Source: Labrenzia sp. PHM005
Lineage (GTDB): Bacteria > Pseudomonadota > Alphaproteobacteria > Rhizobiales > Stappiaceae
Direction of reading: 5' to 3'
Assembly: GCF_006517275.1 (NCBI RefSeq)
Contig: NZ_CP041191.1
Location: 756,501 to 820,500 of the forward strand
Length of the DNA: 64,000 nt
Below the pieces are notes generated by a model. That model worked only from the letters and a program-made list of their open reading frames with translations. It searched no databases and had not been told where the DNA came from. Shown here piece by piece: positions 51,094-63,000 of the stretch (position 1 is its first letter; every line of letters begins with the position of its first letter). A program made the translations under genes and the position numbers.

Positions 51094-54000
51094 GAGCTGT
51101 TGTTAGTTTGCCGTTCAGGAGATTTGCCAGAAACCTGGAATGCTCACCTTCAAGCATTGAAAGATGGCCTCCAGGAACCGGCTGGATATCCAAAACGCCC
51201 GCTTCAGCCGGCCACCCCCGCATAGCCGAAGAAATCTCTGCACCTTCCGCATGAAAGACAGACGCCGCAACGGAAACTGGCTCTGGAGTGTAGCCGTCAA
51301 CGGCTTTCGCAATGTGTTTGTAATTATTGAAAAGCGTGAGGAGCACCTGAAAGTCTTCCCCCGTGTTTTCGGCCATATTTTGCAGGTATTTCTCCGGCGC
51401 GCCTTTGGGCTCAGCACTCGGCAGCTCCGCCGCGAGCCCCATATCCCGGGCAAATCCAGCGAGAAGCGCCTTTTCGTGATCATGCGGCTGGATACGATTG
51501 TCAATATGGGAAAGCACCGCAGGGGGATAAGAATCGATCAATGTCAGTGAGGCCAATTCGCCGCCCGACCGTTCTATCTGCCGCGCCATTTCCCAAGCGA
51601 CAATACCGCCGCTTGACCATCCGGCGAGATGAAGCGGTGCCTGCCCTTGATCAAATTCAAGATCAGCCAGATAGGCTGTTGCGGCATCCGGGATCGAGTT
51701 CCACCGATCCAGCCGGTTCATTTCCAGACCGAGAATGGAAAATCTGGGATCCAGATGTTTCATCAAGGTCCGGTAACAAAGCAACGTCCCAACTCCGCCA
51801 TGCACCAGTACAAGACCCGGACCAGACCCAGCTTGTAAATTCACCACAGATGAACGATTACCTTTGGCACGTTCAATCAGCACAGCTTGATCGGCCACTG
51901 TCGGTGCCTGGAATAGCTGCGCTACGGACAATTCAGCCCCAAGCCGCGAACGAATTTCTCCTGCAAACCGGATTAACAGCAGTGAATGCGCGCCCAATTC
52001 GAATATGTTCGCAGTCACCGGTACTGAGGGACAGTCCAACAGTTCAGCCCATAAGCTGGCCAATACTTTTTCGATCCTGCTGAGAGGACCCTCCGGTATT
52101 GATACTGATGGAGCGGGCGCCCCGTTCAACGATTGCCGATCCAGTTTCCCGGCAATCGTTTGCGGCAGAGCCGTGACAACTCGAATTTCACTTGGCCACA
52201 TGTAATCTGGCAAACTGCTTTTAAGCGCCCTGGATATGGCAGCCGGCTCCAGATCCGGGTCCGATACTGTGACATAGGCCTGCAACGTGGTATCGGGCTT
52301 GCGATCCGACACCGTGACCGCAGCCCGCAGCACCCCGTCAATCCGCTCCAAACCGGCTTCGACCTCGGCTAACTCGACCCTAAAACCGCGAACATTGACC
52401 TGATTGTCACGCCGGCCAAGGAACTCAAGCTGTCCATCTGTCCGCCAGCGCGCCAGGTCACCGGTTTTATACAGCCGGTCTGCTTTACCTCCCGGCCCCG
52501 AGGAAAAACCGCCTTGTTTGTTCTGCGCTGCGATGTATCCATCCGCAAGACCGACGCCGCCGATTGCAAGCTCACCGATCAATCCGGCTGGTAAAGGCTG
52601 ATCCGCAACATCTAGCACAAACACGTTTTCTCCTGGCAACGGCCGGCCGATCGGCAGACGTCTTTCGGGTCCGTCCATTTGTGCGCGGTAAACAAAAGCG
52701 GTACTTCCGATTGTCGTTTCTGTCGGACCATAAACATTAACAAGAGCCCGATCCGCCAAAGGACTGTCGCACCAGGTGCTAAGGGTGTTTTCGGTCAAGG
52801 CCTCGCCCCCGGTCACAACCGTGCGCAGACTTTGCAGCAGCTGCCAGTCATCACTCCGCCCAAGATCGCGCAGGACTTCATCCAGAAAAGCGGGCGGCAA
52901 ATCCGCAACCGTAACCGCCCAGCGCTGCACGGCCTCTGCAAAGTCAAGCGCGGACCATAATCCTTCGGGGCGCATCACGACCGTGGCGCCACGAACCAAC
53001 GTTGTCAGCCATTGTTCAAAAGCCGCATCGAAACTGGTTTCTACGAATTGCAGAACCCGGTCCTGGTCATTGACCGCAAAAAGGTTTGCCATCGCTTGAA
53101 TATGATGAGCCAGGGCGTGGTGGGGCACTTGTACGCCTTTGGGACGCCCTGATGATCCTGACGTGAATAGGATATAAGCGGCAGCGGCCGGATCCTGAAT
53201 GACCGGCGTTGGCAGCACGCCGGCCGTGGCCTTGCTGATTTCCGTTCTCTCATCCACGCGCATCTGACGAATGCTTAACAGGCTTGCCGTCTTTGCATCG
53301 GTCAACGCAAGGACAGGAGCTCCATCAGCGATCATGTCGTCCAACCGTGACGACGACTGGACCGGCGAAAGCGGCATGTGCACCGCCCCGACCCACCATG
53401 TGGCTAGAACCGCGACCAGCGAATTTGCAGAACGTGCCAAACAGCTTGCGACCACATCACCCGGCTGAACACCCGCATCGACAAGCCGGGCGGCAAGGTC
53501 ACCAGCATTCTGTTCCAATGCAGCGTTTGTCAAAACGGTATCGCCGCAAATCACCGCAGGGGCATCGGGAGCCATCCGCACCTGAGCGCGCCAGGCTGGA
53601 ATAAGCGCTTCGTCGGGTGCAGGCGGACCGCCATGCCCCCAGTCAGTAAGCACCTCATCATCCGCACCCGCCAGGGACACATCCACCAGAGCCCCTCCGG
53701 GATCCGCAAGGAAAGTTGAAAGGACTTTTTGATAAGCATCCGCCAAAGCAGAAACAGTATCGGATTTGAATTGCCTCGCATTATAGGCAAACCGGCAACG
53801 CATTCCTTCCGGTCCGGGATAAACCTCCAGAGCCAGATCCTGAACGCCCTGTTGGTCAATCCCGTCAACGACTGAGACCTCCAGCGATCCGCGGTCTGTG
53901 TTTTGGGGTCCGACCAGCGATTGAAAAGCAAACTGAACCCGCGGCATCAGCAAACGGCCGGTGCCGGATACTTCGCCCATCTCCGACAAAGGCAAATCCC

Positions 54001-57000
54001 CGTGCTCCAGCGCATTCAGCATTGTCTGGCGTGTTTCCCTCACCAAGTCGCGGATACTGACCTGATCTGACAGTCGGATGCGAAGAGGCAAGAGATTGGC
54101 GAAGTAGCCGACAGTATGATCGAAACTGCGATCGGGCCGGCCCAACACCGGCAAGCCGATAAGCAGATCATGGGACCCTGTCAAACGATGCAAGATCAGC
54201 ACGAACGCAGCCATCATGAATTGCGCTGGCGTTGCCCCGTGTGCGGTCGAAGCTTCTGTAATACGCCGGGCTGTATCCTTGTCGATCCAAAGCACATGAC
54301 TGCCGGCCTTTGAGGCGCACTCCAGGTCAGCATCCCAGTCCCCCGGCAGACACAGCTCGTTATGGCCCTCGAGCTCATCACGCCAGAAAGCACGGATGTT
54401 GGTTCCCCGTTCGCTGGTCAAGAGGCGTTCCTGCCAGCGCTGGAACGCATCAAATGAAGACCCAATTGGGCGTGGAAGGCGCACGCCCTGCAGCCGGGCT
54501 TCATAGAGCCTCATTAAATCATCAATCAGGATCATTGCGGATTGCCCGTCAAAGACGATGTGATGCACGCAAATGATCAAGACATGCCGGTCCGCCGCCT
54601 CCTGGATCAACAGGCTTCTGACCAATGGACCATTGGTAAGATCAAATGGCAGGCCTGCGAAGGCATGCAATTCGTTTTCGATCACGCTCGCAGGCGCGCC
54701 GGACAGGTCCAACTCTTCAATGGGATACGAGATTCCGTCCTGGACAATTCGTTGAGGCATTCCGCCGTTGGCCGTGAAAACGGAGGTGAGGACTGGATGC
54801 CGTTTAAGCAGATCCGCGAATGCCGCGCGAAGCATGTCCTTGTCCAGGCTACCGGCCAGCCGCAATGCCATCGGCACAGTGTAGCCAGCGTCGCCGGGTG
54901 TCTTCTGATCATGGAGCCACAATGCAATTTGCCCTTTGGTCAGCGGCAAAGCGGTGTTCACGGCGTCGGAGGTTCCTGGCTGCGCATGTTTAGGATTATC
55001 CATTGGCGCATAGCCGTCTTTCCCGGCAATCCGGGAAAGCAGCGTGGCCAGTGATTTGCTTTCCATGATGTCGCCCAGACCGACGGTTAGGCCACATCGG
55101 GCCTCCAAGGCTTGGCACAGCGGCATCAACATCACGGAGTTCAGCCCGTGATCCAACGCAGACCGGCGAAAGTCAATTTCCTCCGGGGCTATGCGCAGGT
55201 CGTTGATCAGATAATCCCGGATACAGGTTTCGGGGTCGGTAGTGTCAGAACGGGTGTCTGGCTCTAGCTGTGATACAGCCTCGCGCGCATCAATGCCGCC
55301 GAGCCAATAGCGCGTCCGGCGGAACGGATAGGCCGGCAGTGCTAAACGCTGCGCGCCCTCGGCCTGCAGTGGGGACCAGTTAAGTCGTGCACCGTGGACC
55401 CAGGCCACCGCCAGCTTCCTCAAGTTTCGGTGGCGCAACAGGAGTGACACTATTTCTGCGCCTGTCTTGCCTGTCAGCAGGCCGGAAAGGGCATCTTGAC
55501 CAGTCATTGTATTGCCGGTGACCAGCCCATCCGCTTCCAGTCCTTCAGCCAGGGCCTCCAGTTGGTGCAGCAATGCGGGCACATCACGTGAAATCATTGC
55601 CGCACGCTGATCCAGCTGGCTGCGGCCGGTTTGCAGGGTCAACGCCAAATCCGCCATTCGGGTCTCAGGACGGGTTTCCAGATATGTCTTCAACCGTCCC
55701 GCCAAGACCCTCAAGTCCGCTTCATCCCGGGCCGAAAGCGGTATCAGATACTGATCCTGCGCAACTGCGGCCGGCGGCGCACTTGTTTTGGGAGGTTCTT
55801 CCAGAACCATGCAGGCATTTGTGCCCCCGGCACCCACGGAATTCAAAATCGCCCGCAATGGCTGGTTCGAGCCCCCACTGGCCGCATCTGACCCTATCGG
55901 GCGAGCCCAGGCTTGCAACTCCGATTGCAGCCGAAACGGCCCAGAGGAAAAATCTAGCTTAGGGTTCAACGCGTCAGTTCCGAGTGTTGGAACCAGGGTT
56001 TCCGCTTGCATCTGCAGCACAACTTTGGCCAGTTGCGACAAGCCGGAAGCGGATTCTGCGTGACCGATATTCGATTTGACCGAGCCAATCGCACAGAATT
56101 TCTGTTCCGGCGTCAAATCCTGAAAGGCTTGCCGAAAGGCGGCCAGTTCGATGCTATCGCCCATCGCCGCGCCATTTGCTGCAGCTTCCGCATAGGTGAT
56201 AGTGTTTACCGGCACGCCAGCCTGGCGGATCGTGTCGCCAATCAATTTGGCCTGAGCGGCAACACTGGGCACACGGTAGCCGTTGGACCGGCCGCTGTGA
56301 TTGATCCCGGTCGACTTGATCAGCGCCAGGACACGATCGCCTGCCGCCACTGCATCGTCCAACGGCCGCAGCAGCACCGCCCCCACCCCTTCAGCCGGCA
56401 AGTACCCGTCGCCATCGCGGAAACTGGTGCTGTCTCGGCGCGACCCTATGAACTGACTGGCTGACAGCCCGATGTATTTCTTTGGGTGGATCGAAACGTT
56501 GACGCCCCCAGCAATTGCCGCCCGGCATGCACCGGCCCTTAGGCTTTCGCAAGCCATATGGATGGCGACGATCCCCGAAGAGCACATCGTATCCACCGCC
56601 AAGCTTGGGCCATTGAGGTCCAGCACGTTGGAGACACGATTTGCGATCGAACTCGGTGACGACAAGACTGTCAACGCTTCGCGCAATGGATCTGAACGAA
56701 CAGCGTGATATTGCTGGGTCATAGAACCCGCAAATACACCGACAGCGCTCTCCAGATCCACGCGCAACGCAGGACCCATGTAACCTGCCTTTTCCATCAG
56801 GGCCCAGGCGGTTTCCAGAAACAATCGTTCCTGCGGGTCGAGAAGTTCGGCTTCATCCGGCGTTATCCGGAAGAAACGTGCGTCAAACCCATCCACATCG
56901 GAAAGAAAACCACCCCATTTACATCGGGCTTTGCCTTCATATGCACCGTCTGGGTCAAACAAAGATTCGGCGTCCCAGCGATCCTTGGGCACTTCAGTGA

Positions 57001-60000
57001 TACTGTTGCGCCCATTTACAAGATTATCCCAAAACTCCTCCAGATCTTCGGCACCAGGAAACCGTCCTTCCATTGCGATAATCGCGATATCACCGGAACC
57101 GGCAGATTGCGTGTCGGGTACGGCCGCTTCAGCGCGGACCGGTTTAGCATTGTTGTCAAGAAGCGGGTCTTCACTCGGCGCCTGATCTTCTGCCGTTCCC
57201 CCAGGAGCTGGTTCCAGAAGGTCCACGGTTGGCTCAGGCACATGTAAAGCCTCCATCAGGGACTGGGATGCCAGATCTGTTAACGCGCCGGCAGCAGCTT
57301 CAATTGTCGGATTTTCAAAAAACAGTGTGGCCGGCAAAGGCCCGGTCACGGTTTCGATCGACGCGGTCAGGGCCATGATTGCCACCGAATCCACGCCGTA
57401 GTCCACCAACGGAACATCCGCTTCCAGCCGCTGCGGCGAGATACGCAACACCTTGGCAAGTTCTTCTGCCAGATACTCCTCTACAGCATCTTGCAAGTGG
57501 AAGCTGCTTGGCGGCGGCGCGGGTTCAGGCCCAGCGGGGGCGCCAGCCGGCTGGCCTGCGTCTGCTGCTGCGATCAATGCCGCCAAACGGTCACCGTCGC
57601 CTTCCAGAACCATAGTTTGCGGCCATCCGGCCCTCACGATCCTATCCAGAGCTTCCAATCCCCTGGCTGTGGAAAGGGGAACCAATCCTGCGCCGTCGCG
57701 CATCGCATTAACCGCCGCAGCGTCAAGCGTCATGCCGCCGTCCGCCCAGTAAGGCCACGCTACTGAAAGAGCCATTCCCCTTGGCCCGCCAGGGCTTAGC
57801 GCACGGCGGTTCCGTTCCTCGACGTATTGATCAAGGTAAGCGTTGGCCGCCGCATAATCGGCCTGGCCTGGATTTCCCATCGTTCCGGCGATGGACGAAA
57901 AGACAAGAAAAAGATCCAGATCCAATCCGTCCGTAGCGCGGTCAAGATTGGCAACACCTGTTACCTTTGGCGCAAAGACTCGGCGCAGATCTTCTTCGGT
58001 TTTGCGCAAGATCAACGCATCCGACAGCACGCCGCCACAATGAATAACCCCATGAAGCGATCCCTGATCCGTCGTCTGGCGGATCATAGACCGGACCGCC
58101 GCTGCATCACCAAGATCTGTTGCAAGATAGTCCGCATGGGCCCCCTTGCTCCGCAGTTCTTGCAGCAAAGCGTTTTGTTTGGGACCAGATGGGGACCGGC
58201 CGGTTAAAACCAGTGAAACCCGGGACAGTGTCTGTGCCAAATGGCGCGCCACAATGGCGCCCAGTCCGCCGCAACCACCGACAATCAGGTAACGTCCACC
58301 TTCCCTCCATCCCCCGCCGGGCTGTGCATCGGCTACGTCCTGTTCCTCTTGCCAAGTCAGTGCTTGCCAGCGCCCGTCTTTTTTGCGCAAACGAGACTTG
58401 CCGGGCCAGGCAGCAACAGCTTTGAGATCGGCCTCCAATGGACCGGAGGCCGGATCATCGGTGTCAAAGCACAGAACCTGACAGGTCAAACGTGGAAGTT
58501 CACGTGCCGCGCTGTCGAGCATGCCGGCCAATGCTGCGCTCTGAGAATAGGAAGCCGGCAATACCACCTGATAATGAACTTTCTGATCCGAGCTCTGCAG
58601 CGCCAGTTCCTTCAGATCCCGCAACAGGGCCAGCGCCTGGTCTGTAAACGTGTTGGGATCCGCTGGATCGCTGGCTGGAAGGGCAAGCTGAGCGTGCTCC
58701 TGCAAATTTCTCATTGGCCCGATATGAGCGACACGGCGCAAGGCCGGGTCAATAGACGGCGCTGTCAGCGGCAAGTCTTTCCACTGCGGACGCAACAACA
58801 GCAAATCTGTATGTAACACCGAGGTGTGCCCGGTCGATTTGGCTTCAAGTGCTCTGGTTTCGGTCGTCTTGGCTGTTGTTGCCGCAGTCCGCAACGCAAT
58901 GGGTGCTGGCTGAGCCGTGGTATCAGGCCAATAAATCTCGCGTGCAAATGGATAGGTTGGCAGGCTCAGCCGCCGCGCTTCGCCGCCATAGATTTTCCGC
59001 CAATCGTAAACTGTACCTTGCATCCAGCCGTCCAGAAGAACTTCGGCCGCAAGACCATCGGGATTCTCCACTGTTGGATTGCTGACAACCCGTGCACGCC
59101 CGGAGCGAACCGGACCGTCACGTCCGGCCAAGAATTGGCGTAAATACCGTGCCAACTCCTCGACAGTGCTGACTTGCACGCCGATGCGGTGCGGCATTGG
59201 TTCACGGCCAACCTGCAGGGTGTAGGCCAGATCACGCAACGAAGTCTCCGCTGGTGCATTTTCGGCCCAATCAGCGAGCGCGCAGGCATAGGCCTTGAGC
59301 CGGTCTTCCGCCTTTGCAGACAGAGTGATCAGAACAGGCCCATAAGAATATGGTTCGACGGACGGAGGGGGGCAGTGTTCCTCGACTACCAAATGAGCAT
59401 TCGACCCACCCGCACCGAAGGAAGAAACCGCAGAAACGCGAGGCAGTGTTTTACCTTCATGCACCGGAGCGTCCCAGGTACGCAGGCTTGTATTCACGCG
59501 AAACGGAGTTGCTGCAAAATCGATGTTTGGGTTGAGGGTCTCAGCATGCAAAGACGGAGCAATTTCGCCAGCCTTGAGCTGCAGGAGCACTTTGGTCAGC
59601 CCTGCCAGTCCGGATACGGCCTCGCCATGGCCGATATTGGATTTGGCTGAGCCGATCCAGCACGGCCCCTCCAGAACCGGCCCATACCCGTCATTCAAAC
59701 CCTTGATCTCGATTGGATCGCCGAGTTTGGTGCCGGTTCCGTGGGCTTCGACATAGCCGATGGCCCGCGGGTCTACGCCGGCCTCCCTCAGAGCACGGGC
59801 AATGACATGATGCTGCGCCTCTGGATTGGGCACCGTATAGCCGTTGGCGCGCCCTCCGTGGTTCAGCGCGCTCCCCTTGATCACACCATAAATATGGTCG
59901 CCATCCGCCTCCGCGTCTGCAAGGCGTTTCAGCAGCACAACGCCTACGCCTTCTGCAGGGACGTAACCATCGCCCTCACTTCCGAAACTTTGGCACCGCC

Positions 60001-63000
60001 CATTGCTCGAAATGAACTGGCCCTTGCTCAAAAGGCTGTATTTGTTGGGATGCAGATTCAGGTTCACGCCGCCGGCAAACGCCATCCGGACCCGTCCAAG
60101 AGCCAGATCCGCGCAGGCCAGATGGATCGCCGTAAGTGAACTGGAGCACATGGTGTCAACCGCCATACTCGGACCATGCAGGTTCAAGGCATAGGACACA
60201 CGATTGGCAACACCTGCATAATAACTGGCCGTACTCATTGGCTCACCCGCCAGACTGCCTTGCAATCCAAGAAGCTGGTATTCGCCGTACATGACACCCG
60301 CATAGACACCAACCTGTCCCGGCAGGCCATCTTCGTCCACCGACTGGGCCTGGAGATCCCCAGGGCGGTAACCGGCGTCTTCCATTGCGGTCCAGGCATG
60401 CTCCAGGAACAACCGCTCTTGCGGATCCATGGCTTCGGCCATGCCAGGTGAAATGTTGAAAAACAACGGATCAAAGGCCGCCACATCATCAATAAACCCG
60501 CCCCACTTCGAAAAGTGAGCGTCGATGCGGCTGCGGTCGGTCGAGAAGTAATCTTGCCATTTCCACCGGTCCGCCGGCACTTCTGTAATGCCGTCGCGGC
60601 CGTTGCGCAGATTGTCCCAAAAGCCAGCGATGTCGTAGGCCTGCGGATAACGCCCGGCAAGACCAATCACGGCAATATCCAACCCGCCCGTTTTGGGCTC
60701 TGTCCGCGGTTTGGCCGCGGCATCAACGCTGGCAGGCGTCCCGGCCGCTCCCCGACCCTTCCGCACAACTGTGGTCAGCGACGGGCCGTGCGCCTCGATA
60801 AAGTGGTCCAGGACAGCCCCAAGGGTCTGATGTTCAAAAAAGAGGGTCTTGGAAAGCGTTCCGAACTCTTTTTCCAGAACCGCCGTCAGTTCCATGACCA
60901 TATGCGAGTCGAAACCGTAGTACTCCAGTGGTTCATCCAGATCGATTTCGTCCGGTGGACAGGCCAACGCTTCAGAAAGAAGCCGCTTGAAATAGGCGGC
61001 AGCAGCGTCCTTCAGGCCGTCCTGTGCCGGAACGTTCACTGGATCTTGAGCGCCCAAGGCTTGATGGGCGGGGGTCTTTCCGGCCTCGGGCAGCGCTACC
61101 CGCCGGGTGGAAAAGCCGTTAATCCGGGTCAAGACCTGCCCTGACTCATCACAGAGGGCAATGTCGATTTTTTCAATCCCGTGCGCGGCCGAGGCGACAC
61201 TTCGCCGCTCAAGATGAACCCGCATGCGGCTTTTGTTGGCGGTCAGACACTGCAGGCTTTCGATCGCAAAGGGCAGGGCCAAGTCACCGCTCTGCTCTTC
61301 CCCGGCCAATCCGAATCCGATTGCCGCCTGCAGAGCGCCATCCATAAGGCTGGGATGCAAGACGAACGGTTCCACTGCAGATCCGCAAATCTCCGGCAAG
61401 GACAAGTCCGCCACGACACGCGATCCGTCGGAGACCAGCCAATTCAGGCATTGATGTCCTGGTCCGTAGTGCAAACCGGCCGTCTCAAACAGCGAATAAA
61501 TCTCGTTGGACGGAATACGCCGGCCAGAGGGGATAGCGTCGTTATTGATGATTTCCGGCGGCACTTCCGGCAGGTGCGCGATTGCCCCGCGGCAATGCAA
61601 CCGCTCACCTGAATCACCGTGAGACAGAATCCGGAAAGGATACTCCTGCCCCGGACCAGGAGAACCCAAAACCACCTGCAGCGTCTGCGGTTCGGAAATG
61701 ACCGCCGGCTGCACCCAGACCACGTCTTTCAAGGCAAGGTCGCGTGATTGCAAATGCAAACACCCGGCGCTGCGCGCCAATTCCAGATAAGCCACACCCG
61801 GAAGCACCGGCTGCCCCTGTACTATATGATCGCGCAGAAAGAACTCATCTCCGGATAGCGAAACCTCAAACACCCCATCAGACTTGCGAGTCAGCGCCAT
61901 GCCGCTTGGTAGGCTTGTGTCCTTGATCTGCGGAACCGCAGCTGAGGGTTTCCCGTTCAACGTATCAAACCAGATGCGTTCCTTTTTGAAGGACGTCCCC
62001 GGCAAAGGCACGCGCCGTAGATCGCGTCCGTCCCTTTCAGCCTCCCAATCATACGCTGCGCCGCCAACCCAAAGCCGCGCCAGCTCTTCCAGAGGCACGT
62101 CCTTCGGAGATTGGGTGACCTTGTTGTGTCTTCTGGTTTTATAAGGAACCCGTCCGTGCCAAAACCCGTCTTGACCGGTGAGGTTGTCCCGGGTCGCCGC
62201 TAAGATGCGCAACCGGTCTACCAATTCCTTCAAGGATTGCGCCGCGAATGCGACACGTTCCGTCATTGCATCACGGCCCGCCCGCAAGGTGAATGCGATG
62301 TCCCGCAGCAGCGGGGCAGCTTCCATTCCGGAATGCTCCGGCAGCGACTGAAACGCGCTGCTTATCTCCCGGATGGAACCGGCGCGATGCACGAGATCAT
62401 GGTCAATGGTCAGGCCGAGAACCTTTTCCACCGACCGGCGCAACAACGGGCGATGCACCGGTTCGACCCCCAGATCATCGAGTTTGGTAAGTGGTTCGAC
62501 CTCATCGATGTCAATTTCTAGAATATCGGCCAGACATGCGCAGAGTCGGGACTCAATCGTTGGTTCTAAGGCCCCCCCGGTGTTTGCATAGGGAGTCAGA
62601 GCCTTTGCCAAGGCGTCTGCGCTAGCCGCAAGCCCCTCACGATCCCGCGCCGACAGAACAATCAGTTCGGGAATCTCCGGCATGTCAGCACGTATGGTCT
62701 GTGCTGGCTCTTCCAGCACCACATGTGCGTTTACACCGCCAAATCCGAATGAACTCACACCGGCCCGGCGCGGGATTTCCTTTCCGACGGCATCGACCGG
62801 CCGACGCCACTCCTGCGCCTGTGGGACCAGGTAGAAAGGGCTATCCTTTAATTTTAGATAGGGATTTACTTCTTCCGGCAGGCTCGGAGCCAAAGTCCGG
62901 TTGCGCATCTGCAACAGAACTTTCAAAACACCTGCGACACCGGCTGCCAGTTCCAAGTGGCCGATGTTTGTTTTGACCGACCCGATCGCACACCGCGCTT

